A stretch of DNA of 64,000 nucleotides, from the NCBI GenBank assembly GCA_030704615.1, contig CM060731.1, positions 38,626,001-38,690,000 on the forward strand, given 5' to 3'. The DNA comes from Takakia lepidozioides. Its lineage: Eukaryota; Streptophyta; Takakiopsida; Takakiales; Takakiaceae. The position numbers and the translations under genes were made by a program. Positions 1-11,609 of this stretch are shown here, piece after piece. Under the pieces are notes generated by a model. It was not told where the DNA came from and ran no database searches. It saw only the letters and a program-made list of their open reading frames with translations. Position 1 is the first letter of the stretch; the number at the start of each line of letters is the position of its first letter.

Positions 1-1
1 G

Positions 2-79
2 CGTGCCTCAGAAATGGGAAACGCATCCGAGGCGGTTGCAGCTTTCGAAGGGCGACCTCAAAAGCGGAAGAAGCGTTGA
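2..79 (+). pseudogene. C-terminal end of chromovirus polyprotein (after the chromodomain)
   Basis: Twenty-five codons end in a basic tail (RPQKRKKR) and a TGA at 77-79. They are identical to the end of the polyprotein at 16860-16939, where they directly follow the chromodomain. The basic tail could help nuclear entry or DNA binding, but that is inference. The rest of the gene lies outside the window. Confidence 0.85.
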
Positions 80-907
80 TGGGGACATCAACCTTGAAGC
101 GTGGGGGAGGAAATGCATGCTTAGCCCGGTTTAACTAGCTCAGGAATCCGATTGCAAAAACTTGTATTGTACAAATTTTGTTATAAATGAAATGGTTTCC
201 AATGTGTGCGTCCTATTTTGTTTGGAATGGTGATGCATGGTATGGTTGGCTAATGTGCAGAATGCATGCTAGCTTATAAAAGTGGGAGAGGTAAATTGGG
301 TTAATTGTGTATTTGCGCAGTGCCGAAATCGGGTGACTCCCACCCAAGGGGCACGGAACCTGCGCCTTCTTTGGGAGTTCACGTGCTAGTGCGCCCTAGC
401 GCGTGCGCGTACTATAACTGCGCTACCGAGGGGGTTGCCTTGTAGTGCGGGCTAACGCGGAAGCTACGTGCTTCCGTTCACGTACTATAATCGTGTAGCC
501 TCGGGACGAAGTCGTACTGCGGCTTCGGCGTGTTCCCGTACCTCAGGCCAGCATTCCAAGGCGGACCCAATTGTAGTGATTGGGGCGCACGGTTGGTTCA
601 AGGTTATCTTCTTAGTCAAAAAAAGGTTCAAGGAGAACCCTTGCTCAAGGTGATGCCAAAAAAGTGGCATCACAAGCGGTCACAAGCAAATGTTGTTGCA
701 GTAAGGCGATTTGATCCTGGCCGGGACTTGGAGGAAGTCGGCCGAACTAGCTAGTGGAGAGTAGAGTCAAGTGGGGGTTTGGTTCTTAGCCATGGGACGC
801 CATGGTGTGGAAACAAACTCCTTGATGTGGGACGCCACAACTTGGATGTTCGTTTCTACAAAATTGACAAGTCGATGAGGACATCGACCCCTGTTGGTAG
901 GGGTATG
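80..907 (+). other. 3' non-coding region of chromovirus copy 0
   Basis: This is about 0.83 kb between the polyprotein stop and the 3' LTR. It recurs at 16940-17836, 18549-19230 and, inverted, at 19950-20853. It contains no long conserved frame. It is rich in short inverted motifs and ends in a G-rich stretch (GTAGGGG) just before the LTR, the position expected for the polypurine tract. Copies 1 and 2 have lost most of it. Confidence 0.7.
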
Positions 908-1612
908 TGTCGCGGCCCTTTGCCTTGAGGGCAGGGGGGGGGGACACAAGAGGGGCTGCCCCTGTGGTGGGGGCAGAGCGATAGGTACGGGGGCTGAAGC
1001 ACCCTTGAGTGCCCAAGGCACTCAAGGAGGCAGAGGCGCTCACTAGGTGGAGCCCCGCACACGGGTTGCGGTGGGGGGGGGCTCCACAAGGGGTGTGGTA
1101 GCTTAGCGGGACTTAGTGGGGGTGGCATAGGACTCACCATGGGGGGAGACCTCGAGGTGGGAGTCGTGGGGAGTCTTGGGACTCATCACGGTCCATTGGG
1201 CCGGTGAGTGGGCCAAGACTCACCGCGACTCACCACCGGGAATCGAGGGTTCGTGGTGGTTCGCCATAAAATGGCATGGCTGGTTGTGAAACCCCCGCGG
1301 ACAGCTACAGAAGTATATATAGGGAGTAGTAACCCCGAGAACGGTGCAAGCCCGTTGGTGACCAAAAACTAGTGAGTAATCGTGCGAGCCGGAAAGCGAC
1401 CAAAGAGTGGGAGCTGTTCCGGACTGCCAACCAAAGGGAATTCCCCTGGTTCCAAATCGGTGGAGGGTCTTTGGGAACAAAGGGGGACCGTTATGCCCCG
1501 GTGAGCAGCCGAAGCTCCAAGTTGGCCCGGCGGCCAGGTTGGGAGTCAGGCGCGCGCATCAAAGCGGTAACTATGACTTGAAGGGGAGTTTACCGAAGTG
1601 AGGTGCGCGACA
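908..1612 (+). repeat. LTR1 of chromovirus array
   Basis: The LTR begins TGTCGCGG and ends CGCGACA, so it has TG...CA termini inside an 8-bp inverted repeat. It is about 705 bp long. A TATA box lies at about 1314-1321 (TATATATAG context), giving a U3/R boundary around 1345. The left part has a perfect hairpin at 1003-1027 (11-bp arms) and repeated GACTCACC motifs. It is the 3' LTR of copy 0 and the 5' LTR of copy 1. Confidence 0.9.
1314..1321 (+). promoter_or_regulatory. LTR promoter TATA box
   Basis: The TATATATA core in LTR1 is conserved in the other copies: 6662, 12029, 18248, 26626, 27230 and 62308 on the plus strand, and 19524-19531 and 25756-25763 on the minus strand. It is the likely Pol II start for the genomic RNA. 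Confidence 0.65.
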
Positions 1613-1614
1613 TT

Positions 1615-1626
1615 TGGTATCAGAGC
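1615..1626 (+). other. Primer binding site, initiator tRNA-Met
   Basis: TGGTATCAGAGC lies two bases after LTR1. It is the standard plant primer site complementary to the 3' end of initiator tRNA-Met. The same site follows LTR2 (6970-6981) and LTR3 (12336-12347), and is inverted at 25446-25457. Confidence 0.9.
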
Positions 1627-1667
1627 TTAGAGTTCAGTACGCGATCGTCCTTGGGATCGGCCTCATC

Positions 1668-2890
1668 ATGGGGTCGGGCAAGCCGAAGCGAAAGCGGAAC
1701 GGCCAAAAGATGATGATCCCGGTGAGCCCGATGGGGGCGACGTGTCACCGAGGCGGCCGTTTGAGGAAGCGATGAATGTTTCGAAAACGAGGCCGCTCAA
1801 GAGCGGGAGGAATCCGAGGAGTCGGAGCCCGAGGAATCCTGAGAGCTCCGACAAACCAAGAGATGCCTCCCATGCCGGCAGCCTTTTGGGAAGGGTTGTT
1901 GGCGCAGTTTGGCGGGACGTTGAAAGACGTGTTGAAGGCGGCTAATGCCACTTCCACTAAGGCAAAGTTTAAGGTGAAGCCTAAGGAACCCGGCACCTTC
2001 GAGGGCGTCGAAACCGGAAGGCACTCAACACCTGGCTCCTGGAGCTAGAGCAGTACTTCCGGGCGGCCAAGTTGAGTGACGAGGATCGGGTGGAAGTGGC
2101 TCCCACCTATTGAGGGGCTATGCTCAACAATGGTGGCAGAAACGCCTTCACGACCGAGGTCCAAGCCCGGAAACCTTGAACTGGAGTGGGTTCAAGGAAT
2201 TGATGAAGAGACAGTTTGTGCCCCTCAACGCGTCCTGGCTTGCCCGGGACAAGATGAGGAATTTGAAGCAAACAGATGACATTCGGGGGTATGTCAGGCT
2301 TTCAATGTGCTGTTGCTCGAAGTCGCGGACATGGCAGAACCAGAAATGGTCTTCAACTTGTGGCGGGACTGGCCCCATGGGCCAGGCGGAAGTTGGAGGA
2401 GAAGCCACCCAAGACTTTGAACGAGGCAATTGAGAGGGCTGAATGTTTCTCGGATGTCCCTAGGGGTGAGAGACAAGGCCGTACGGAGCTGAACCACAAG
2501 AAGACCCGCGGGAAGGTGACTCCTCCCGACCGGAAAAGAAGTGGGATAGGCCACGCGGCGACAATGGCATGTGGAAATCGAAGGGAGGGCCTTCACACGT
2601 CAAGGCGGCACCCGGTGCTTCGAAAGGAAAAGCGGGTGGAGCGGGTTATGGCGGACAGAAGGCGACCTTTGATGGAGTGTGTTTCAATTGCGGGGAGCCC
2701 GGGCACATGGCCAAGAAGTGCACGAAAACCCGACAATTGAACATGACTCGGGCAACCACGGAGCTGTCGGAAGATACCATCAGTCGCTTGGTGGAAGCGG
2801 TGGTCGCCAGGACTTGCAAGGTAGGCAATTATTCTTGTGAGTTGTATCAGGAAACTGGCGCCCTGCGTAAAGGGAGTCAGTTATGTTCGT
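1668..2890 (+). pseudogene. gag of chromovirus copy 1 (frameshifted)
   Basis: Gag packages the genomic RNA in the cytoplasmic particle. The ATG at 1668, 42 bases after the PBS, opens a lysine/arginine-rich start followed by a very acidic Glu/Ser stretch. The frame is cut by shifts and by TGA after the acidic segment near 1840. The retrotransposon-gag core (a W-rich region around 2030-2430, shared with the cleaner copy at 12669-13220) follows. A CCHC zinc knuckle (CFNCGEPGHMAKKC) lies at about 2679-2720. The start was chosen because it is conserved in all four copies. At least four frame changes are visible against the other copies. Confidence 0.8.
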
Positions 2891-5800
2891 GGATGGGATA
2901 ATATCCGGAACTAACGTGTGTTGTTGGTGGACACAGGAGCGTCGCACTCCTTCATGACGCCGCGGCGGCGCGAAAGTTGGGACTCCCGACAAGTGACGTG
3001 GGGGCCTCTATTGAGGTGCGTTCTGCCAAAGGAGAACCACATTGGCGACAAGGTTGGCGTTTGATGTTCCTCTTCAACTGGGGAGTTGGAGGGACGTGAG
3101 AACTTCACCCATCTGCGAGATCGATGGAGTGGATCTCATTTTGGGGATGACCTTTTTGAGCAAATCCGGAGCGGTCATAGATGGCCGCAAGAGAGTAGTC
3201 ACGCTGCCATGTGGGAATGGTGGGCGAGGCTTACGAGTGTCGGAAACGCCCAAATCCGTGGGAGGGCGAATAAACCTTCTGTCAGCAAGGAGTGGGCCGT
3301 GGAGGAGGCACACGAGCCCCAGTTTTTGCTTTACATTAGAGAAGTGAAGGGAGAAGGCGATGGGGAGCCGAGCCCAGATTGGATCAAGGGGATTTTGGAG
3401 AAATACCAGGATGTGATGCCGGAGGATTTACCAAGCGGCTTGCCACCGCGAAGAGGAGTTGACCACAAGATTGAGGTGATACCGGGATCGGAACCGCCTG
3501 CCAAGGCACCCTACCGGTTGAGCCACAGAGAGTTGGTCGAGCTGAAGACTCAGCTCAAGGATCTAATGTCAAAGGGGTACATCCGGCCGAGTAAGTCACC
3601 TTACGGAGCCCCGGTGCTATTCGCAGACAAGAAGGATGGGACGCTGCGGATGTGTCGATTACAGGGCTTTGAATAAGGTGACTATCAAAAACCGGTACCC
3701 TTTGCCAAGGATCGACGACCTTTTCGATCGGTTGGCAGGAGCGAAGTATTTCAGCCGGATCGACTTGCGCTCCGGCTATCATCAAATTCGGGTGGCGGAA
3801 GGAGATGAGGAGAAGACCGCGTGCAGGACAAGGTATGGTTCATATGAGTTCTTGGTGATGCCTTTTGGGCTCACCAATGCACCAGCGACATTTAGCACGC
3901 TGATGAACAGCCTTTTTCAGGAGTGGTTGGATGACTTTGTGATCGTGTACATCGACGACATCTTGGTGTACTCAAAAACAAAGGAGGAGCACCTGGAGCA
4001 CCTCAAAAGGGTGTTCCAAAAATTGCGGGAAGGGAAGCTGTATGCCAAAGCTTCAAAGTGCGAATTCGGGGTCACGAAAGTGGAGTTCTTGGGGCATGTG
4101 ATTACACAGGATGGGATCAAAATGGATGACAGAAAGGTGAGGGCGATCTTGGACTGGGAGCCTCCGACTTCGGTCCGGGAGTGCGATCCTTCCTAGGACT
4201 CGCCTCCTATTACCGGAAGTATGTGAGAAATTTCGCCAAGATCGCGGGGCCGCTGTCAGACCTTCTGTGTAAATCAAAGTCTGGGCATGGAACACCTTTT
4301 GTGGCCAAGCTTTTGCTGAATTGAAGCAGCGGATGGCGGAAGCTCCAGTCTTGAAAATCCCGGAGTTCGATCGTCCGTTCGAGATTCATACAGATGCGTC
4401 GGACTTCGCGATTGGGGGTGTACTGATGCAAGATGGACGTCCAGTGGCTTACGAAAGTAAGAAACTGAATGAAGTGGAGCGACGGTGGCCGACGCACGAG
4501 AAAGAGATGAAGGCGGTGGTGCATTGTCTTGAGCTTTGGCGCCACTATGTTGGTTCCAACCCAGTGAAGGGTTTCACGGACAATGTCACGGTGAAGTATT
4601 TTGCCACGCAGCCCAAGTTGTCCCAAAACAACTTAGGTGGCAAGATACTTTGGCAGTGTTCGACGTGGATATCCAGTACAAACCGGGACAAGACAACGTG
4701 GTGGCCGATGCTTTAAGTAGAAAGCAGCAGCTCTTGTTGGTGTACAAGGGCGAGACGGCGCTCCAAAGGAAGATCCGGAAGGCTTGCCGGAAGGATGAGC
4801 TGGCGAAGTCCGTGATGCAGGACTTGAGGATGGGGGTTAAATCGCAGTTCCACTTGCAAAATGGACTGCTCCGGTATAAGCAAAAGCGTCTACGTGCCGA
4901 AGGGAGGGATCAGAGATAGCCTCTTGAGAGAATGCCATGATAGCCCGCTTGCGGGCCACGGCGGAGCCAAGCGCACTGCGGCACTCTTGAAGAAAGAGTA
5001 TTTCTGGCCAAACTGAGGGAGGAGGCAGAGGAGTATGTCAAGACATGCACCACATGCCAACAAAACCGGAGCGAGTACAAAAAGCAAGCGGGGCTGTTAC
5101 AACCCTTGCCGATTCCAGAGGGGACTTGGGAAAGCGTCTCGATGGATTTCATGACTGCTATGCCGCTGTCAAAAGGATTCGATGCAATCATGGTGGTGGT
5201 GGATATGTTCAGTAAAATGGGCCATTTCATCCCCACCAAGGAGACGGCAAGCAGGAGACAGGGCGACTTTACTTCGCCCACTTAAAGCATCATGGAGTCC
5301 CGAAGGATATTGTTCGGACCGCGATCCAAAGTTTACGAGTAAATTTTGGAGGGCACTTTGGAAGAAGATGGGGACGAGGCTGAAGATGAGCACCGCCTTC
5401 CGACCTACGACCGACGCCAAACGAAAGAGTGAATTCCGTAGTGAAGCAGATCTTGCGGAATTACGTGTCGGCAGACCAAACAGACTGGTGGAACACTTAG
5501 ACGCGGCAGAGTTTGTTATAATAACACAGAACACTCCACAACGGAGTTTCCCCTTTGTATTGGTCTATGGAAAAGCACCTCTGGTGCCGACAAGTTGGGC
5601 CGCCCAGGACGTTGAGGAACGGCAGTAGCGGTGGTACTGGAAGAACGCGAGCGTTTGTTGAAGCTCGCAAAGTACAACATTGCCAAAGCTAGGAAACGGT
5701 ATGAAAGGCAGGCGAATCGGAAGCGGAGGGGGAAGTGAAGTTTGAGGCAGGCAAGAGGTCTGGTTGAACATCAAGAATTTCCGACTACTCCGGAAGTGAG

Positions 5801-6150
5801 TCCGAATTTGTACCTCCGTATGCGGGACCCTTTTCGGAAGGTATGAATGAGGATGTGTATGAATTGGAGCTGCCGGCAAACAGCAAGGTGCACCCAGTAT
5901 TCCATGTCTCCCTTTGAAGCCTTACTTCAAAGATGAAGCGCGTCCGAATCGGAGTGTTGCGTCCGCCACCTATGTTGTTGGATCATGAAATGAACTGAGT
6001 ACGAGGTGGAGGCAATACTTAAGTCGAGGAGGTTCAAGAACCGAGAAACTGAGATCTCGTCAATGGAAGGGTATCATCATGTGGAATCTTGGGTGCGTGC
6101 CTCAGAAATTCCGATTGCAGCTTTCGAGGGCGTCAAAAGCAAGCGGACAT
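2891..6150 (+). pseudogene. pol of chromovirus copy 1: protease, RT, RNase H, integrase, chromodomain (broken)
   Basis: Pol copies the RNA and inserts the cDNA. The order seen is aspartic protease (VDTGASHS, near 2930), RT with YIDD near 3950, RNase H starting HTDAS near 4388, an integrase zinc-binding region and DDE core (about 4930-5560), and a degraded chromodomain (about 5995-6110). The RT to YIDD part (3636-4196) is readable in one frame. The integrase onward is heavily indel-damaged, with short deletions every few tens of bases after 5700. The chromodomain in intact relatives reads histone H3 methyl marks and steers integration to heterochromatin. Here it is too damaged to fold. Confidence 0.85.
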
Positions 6151-6248
6151 CAACCTTGGAGGTGGGGGAGGAAATGCATGCTTAGCCCGGCTTAGCTAGT
6201 AGGAATCCGTTGCTATTGTGAGAAAGGATTCCAAATGTTGTGGTCCCC

Positions 6249-6968
6249 TGTCGCGGCCCTTTGCCTTGAGGGCAGGGGGTCGGGACACATGAGGGGCTGC
6301 CCCTGTGGTGGGGGCAGCGGCACGATAGGTATGGGGGGCTGAAGCACCCTTGAGTGCCCAAGGCACTCAAGGAGGCGGAGGCGCTCACTAGGTGGAGCCC
6401 CGCACACCGGGTTGCGGTGGGGTGGCTCCACAAGGGGGTGGTAGCTTAGTGGGACTTAGTGGGGGTGGCATAGGACTCACCATGGGGGCGGAGACCTCGA
6501 GGTGGGAGTCGTGGGGAGTCTTGGGACTCATCACGGTCCATTGGGGCCGCGGTGAGTGGGCCAAGACTCACCGCGACTCACCACCGGGAGTCGAGGGTTT
6601 CGTGGTGGTTCGCCATAAAATGGCATGGCTGGTTATGAAACCCCGCGGACAGCTACAGAAGTATATATAGGGAGTAGTAGTAGTAACCCGAGAACGGTGC
6701 AAGCCCGTTGGTGACCAAAAACTAGTGAGTAAGCGAGCGAGCCGGAAAGCGACCAAAGAGTGGGGAGCTGTTCCGGACTGCCATCTACCAAAGGGAATTC
6801 CTAGTCCCAAATAGGTGGAGGGTTTTAGAGGAAGCGAAGGGGACCGTTATGTCCCGGTGAGTAGCCGAAACTCCAAGTTGGCCCGGCGGCCAGGTTGGGA
6901 GTCAGGCGCGCGCATCAAAGCGAGTAACTATGACTTGAAGGGGAGTTACCGAAGTGAGGTGCGCGACA
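6249..6968 (+). repeat. LTR2 of chromovirus array
   Basis: It is 720 bp with TGTCGCGG/GCGCGACA ends and a TATA box at 6662-6669. It differs from LTR1 by a short TAG-triplet expansion just after the TATA box. It is shared between copies 1 and 2. Confidence 0.9.
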
Positions 6969-7022
6969 TTGGTATCAGAGCTTAGAGTTCAGTACGCGAT
7001 CGTCCTTGGGATTGGCCTCATC

Positions 7023-8200
7023 ATGGGGTCGGGCAAGCCGAAGCGAAAGCGGAACGGCCCAAAAGATGATGATCCGGTGAGCCCGATGGGGGCGACGTGT
7101 CACCGAGGCGGCCGTTTGAGGAAGCGATGAATGTTTCCGAAAACGAGGCGCTCAGAGCGGGAGGAATCCGAGGAGTCGGAGCCCGAGGAATCCTGAGAGC
7201 TCCGACAAACCAAGAGATGCCTCCCATGCCGGCAGCCTTTTGGGAAGGGTTGTTGGCGCAGTTGGCGGGACGTTGAAAGACGTGTTGAAGGCGGCTAATG
7301 CCACTTCCACTAAGGCAAAGTTTAAGGTGAAGCCTAAGGAACCCGGCACCTTCGAGGGCGTTCGAAACGGAAGGCACTCAACACCTGGCTCCTGGAGCTA
7401 GAGCAGTACTTCCGGGCGGCCAAGTTGAGTGACGAGGATCGGGTGGAAGTGGCTCCCACCTATTTGAGGGGCTATGCTCAACAATGGTGGCAGAAACGCC
7501 TTCACGACCGAGGCCCAAGCCCGGAAACCTTGAACTGGAGTGGGTTCAAGGAATTGATGAAGAGACAGTTTGTGCCCCTCAACGCATCCTGGCTTGCCCG
7601 GGACAAGATGAGGAATTTGAAGCAAACAGATGACATTCGGGGTATGTCCAGGCTTTCAATGTGCTGTTGCTCGAAGTCGCGGACATGGCAGAACCAGAAA
7701 TGGTCTTCAACTTTGTGGCGGGACTGGCCCCATGGGCCAGGCGGAAGTTGGAGGAGAAGCCACCCAAGACTTTGAACGAGGCAATTGAGAGGGCTGAATG
7801 TTTCTCGGATGTCCCTAGGGGTGAGAGACAAGGCCGTACGGAGCTGAACCACAAGAAGACCCGGCGGGAAGGTGACTCTCCGACCGGAAAAGAAGTGGGA
7901 TAGGCCACGCGGCGAAAATGGCACGTGGAAATCGAAGGGAGGGCCTTCACACGTCAAGGCGGCACCCGGTGCTTCGAAAGGAAAAGCGGGTGGAGCGGCT
8001 TATGGCGGACAGAAGGCGACCTTTGATGGAGTGTGTTTCAATTGCGGGGAGCCCGGGCACATGGCCAAGAAGTGCACGAAGCCCGGCAATTGAACATGAC
8101 TCGGGCGACCACGGAGCTGTCGGAAGATACCATCAGTCGCTTGGTGGAAGCGGTGGTCGCCAGGACTTGCAAGGTAGGCAAATTCTTGTGAGTTGTATCA
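7023..8200 (+). pseudogene. gag of chromovirus copy 2 (frameshifted)
   Basis: The ATG at 7023 matches the start used in the other copies. The order is a basic N-terminus, an acidic Glu/Ser segment, a TGA near 7194 shared with copies 1 and 3, the gag core (7425-7775), and a basic linker followed by the CCHC zinc knuckle at about 8033-8075. One-base losses split it into at least four frames. The function would be capsid/nucleocapsid of the intracellular particle, but no full-length product is possible from this reading. Confidence 0.8.
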
Positions 8201-11200
8201 GGAAACTGGCGCCTTGCGTAAAGGGAGTCAGTTATTGTTCGTGGATGGGATAATATCCGGAACTAACGTGTCGTTGTTGGTGGACACAGGAGCGTCGCAC
8301 TCCTTCATGACGCCGGCGGCGGCGCGAAAGTTGGGACTCCCGACAAGTGACGTGGGGGCCTCTATTGAGGTGCGTTCTGCCAAAGGAGAACCAAGTTGGC
8401 GACAAGGTTGGCGTTTGATGTTCCTCTTCAACTGGGGAGTTGGGAGGGACGTGAGAACTTCACCATCTGCGAGATCGATGGAGTGGATCTCATTTTGGGG
8501 ATGACCTTTTTGAGCAAATCCGGAGCGGTCATAGATGGCCGCAAGAGAGTAGTCACGCTGCCATGTGGGAATGGTGGCGAGGTTACGAGTGTCGGAAACG
8601 CCCAAATCCGTGGGAGGGCGAATAAACCTTCTGTCAGCAAGGAGTGGGCCGTGGAGGAGGCACACGAGCCCCAGTTTTTGCTTTACATTAGAGAAGTGAA
8701 GGGGAAGGCGATGGGGAGCCGAGCCCAGATTGGATCAAGGGGATTTTGGAGAAATACCAGGATGTGATGCCGGAGGATTTACCAAGCGGCTTGCCACCGC
8801 GAAGAGGAGTTGACCACAAGATTGAGGTGATACCGGGATCGGAACCGCCTGCCAAGGCGCCCTACCGGTTGAGCCACAGAGAGTTGGTCGAGCTGAAGAC
8901 TCAGCTCAAGGATCTAATGTCAAAGGGGTACATCCGGCCGAGTAAGTCACCTTACGGAGCCCCGGTGCTATTGCAGACAAGAAGGATGGGACGCTGCGGA
9001 TGTGTGTCGATTACAGGGCTCTGAATAAGGTGACTATAAAAACCGGTACCCTTTGCCAAGGATCGACGACCTTTTCGATCGGTTGGCAGGAGCGAAGTAT
9101 TTCAGCCGGATCGACTTGCGCTCCGGCTATCATCAAATTCGGGTGGCGGAAGGAGATGAGGAGAAGACCGCTGCAGGACAAGGTATGGTTCATATGAGTT
9201 CTTGGTGATGCCTTTTGGGCTCACCAATGCACCAGCGACCTTTAGCACGCTGATGAACAGCCTTTTCCAGGAGTGGTTGGATGACTTTGTGATCGTGTAC
9301 ATCGACGACATCTTGGTGTACTCGAAAACAAAGGAGGAGCACCTGGAGCACCTCAAAAGGGTGTCCCAAAAATTGCGGGAAGGGAAGCTGTATGCCAAAG
9401 CTTCAAAGTGCGAATTCGGGGTCACAAAAGTGGAGTTCTTGGGGCAGTGATTACACAGGATGGGATCAAAATGGATGACAGAAAGGTGAGGGCGATCTTG
9501 GACTGGGAGCCCGACTTCGGTCCCGGGAGTGCGATCCTTCCTAGGACTCGCCTCCTATTACCGGAAGTATGTGAGAAATTTCGCCAAGATCGCGGGGCCG
9601 TGTCAGACCTTCTGTGTAAATCCAAAGTCTGGGCATGGAACACATTTTGTGGCCAAGCTTTTGCTGAATTGAAGCAGCGGATGGCGGAAGCTCCAGTCTT
9701 GAAAATCCCGGAGTTCGATCGTCCGTTCGAGATTCATACAGATGCGTCGGACTTCGCGATTGGGGGTGTACTGATGCAAGATGGACGTCCAGTGGCTTAC
9801 GAAAGTAAGAAACTGAATGAAGTGGAGCGACGGTGGCCGACGCACGAGAAAGAGATGAAGGCGGTGGTGCACTGTCTTGAGCTTTGGCGCCACTATGTTG
9901 GTTCCAACCCAGTGAAGGTGTTCACGGACAATGTCACGGTGTGAAGTATTTTGCCACGCAGCCAAGTTGTCCCCAAAACAACTTAGGTGGCAAGATACTT
10001 TGGCAGTGTTCGACGTGGATATCCAGTACAAACCGGGACGGGACAACGTGGTGGCCGATGCTTTAAGTAAAGCAGCAGCTCTTGTTGGTGTACAAGGGCG
10101 AGACGGCGCTCCAAAGGAAGATCCGGAAGGCTTGCCGGAAGGATGAGCTGGCGAAGTCCGTGATGCAGGACTTGAGGATGGGGGTTAAATCAGTTCCACT
10201 TGCAAAATGGACTGCTCCGGTATAAGCAAAAGCGTCTCTACGTGAAGGGAGGGATCAGAGATAGCCTCTTGAGAGAATGCCATGATAGCCCGCTTGCGGG
10301 CCACGGCGGAGCCAAGCGCACTGCGGCACTCTTGAAGAAAGAGTATTCTGGCCCAAACTGAGGGAGGAGGCAGAGGAGTATGTCAAGACATGCACCACAT
10401 GCCAACAAAACCGGAGCGAGTACAAAAAGCAAGCGGGGCTGTTACAACCCTTGCCGATTCCAGAGGGGACTTGGGAAAGCGTCTCGATGGATTTCATGAC
10501 TGCTATGCCGCTGTCAAAAGGATTCGATGCAATCATGGTGGTGGTGGATAGGTTCAGTAAAATGGGCCATTTCATCCCCACCAAGGAGACGGCAACGGCG
10601 CAGGAGACAGGGCGACTTTACTTCGCCCACGTCTTAAAGCATCATGGAGTCCCGAAGGATATTGTCGGACCGCGATCCAAAGTTTACGAGTAAATTTGGA
10701 GGCACTTTGGAAGAAGATGGGGACGAGGCTGAAGATGAGCACCGCCTTCCGACCTACGACCGACGGCCCAAAAAGAAAGAGTGAATTCGTAGTGTGAAGC
10801 AGATCTTGCGGAATTACGTGTCGGCAGACCAAACAGACTGGGTGGAACACTTAGACGCGGCAGAGTTCTGTTATAATAACACAGAACACTCCGCAACGGG
10901 AGTTTCCCCTTTCGTATTGGTCTATGGAAAAGCACCTCTGGTGCCGACAAGTTGGGCCGCCCAGGACGTTGAGGAACCGGCAGTAGCGGCGGTACTGGAA
11001 GAACGCGAGCGTTTGTTGAAGCTCGCAAAGTACAACATTGCCAAAGCTAGGAAACGGTATGAAAGGCAGGCGAATCGGAAGCGGAGGGAAGTGAAGTTTG
11101 AGGCAGGCACAGAGGTCTGGTTGAACATCAAGAATTTCCGACTACCTCGGAAGTGAGTCCGAAGTTCGTACCTCCGTATGCGGGACCCTTTCGCATTCGG

Positions 11201-11520
11201 AAGGTTATGAATGAGGATGTGTATGAATTGGAGCTGCCGGCAAACAGCAAGGTGCACCCAGTATTCCATGTCTCCCTTTGAAGCCTTACTTCAAAGATGA
11301 AGCGCGTCCGAATCGGCATCAAGTGTTGCGTCCGCCACCTATGTGTTGGATCATGAAAATGAACCTGAGTACGAGGTGGAGGCAATACTTAAGTCGGGGT
11401 TCAAGAACCGAGAAACGGAGTATCTCGTCAAATGGAAGGGTATCATCATGTGGAGGCATCTTGGGTGCGTGCCTCAGAAATGGGCCACAGCTTTCGAAGG
11501 CGACTGAATGATGGGGACAT
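8201..11520 (+). pseudogene. pol of chromovirus copy 2 (broken)
   Basis: Protease motif VDTGASHS lies near 8283, the RT thumb and palm lie in 8746-9450 with YIDD near 9300, RNase H (HTDAS) lies near 9740 inside a 178-residue frame (9408-9944), and the integrase zinc region and DDE core span about 10270-10900. The chromodomain remnant is at about 11365-11470. The integrase part from 10451 to 10693 still reads cleanly. Polymorphisms in pol are shared with copy 1 and not with copies 3 and 4, so copies 1 and 2 look like sister duplicates. Confidence 0.85.
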
Positions 11521-11609
11521 CCTTGGATGGGGGAGGAAATGCATCTTAGCCGGCTTAGCTAGCTCCGATGCAAAAACTTGATTGTACGATTCCAAATCCG
11601 CATGGTATG

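Larger units (their letters stand above)
1..907 (+). mobile_element. 3' end of a chromovirus copy (copy 0), truncated by window edge
   Basis: The window opens inside the last codons of a Ty3/gypsy chromovirus polyprotein and runs through its 3' non-coding tail to the LTR at 908. The sequence matches the corresponding part of the copy at 16.85-17.84 kb closely, so this is the 3' portion of a further upstream element that shares LTR1 with copy 1. Confidence 0.85.
908..6968 (+). mobile_element. Ty3/gypsy chromovirus copy 1 (LTR1-Int1-LTR2)
   Basis: The order is LTR, PBS, gag, protease, RT, RNase H, integrase, chromodomain, LTR. The internal region (1613-6248) is about 0.85 kb shorter than in copies 3 and 4. 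Most of the 3' non-coding segment, including the usual polypurine tract, is missing before LTR2. The coding region is broken by many one-base shifts, so the copy is not autonomous as written. Confidence 0.88.

Noticed and set aside
468-653. Short frames in the 3' non-coding tail of the chromovirus
   Set aside because: Not conserved in frame among the four copies of this region.
856-1140. Proline/serine-rich minus-strand frames in each chromovirus LTR
   Set aside because: They recur only because the LTR recurs. They change frame between copies and overlap the promoter, so they are not genes.
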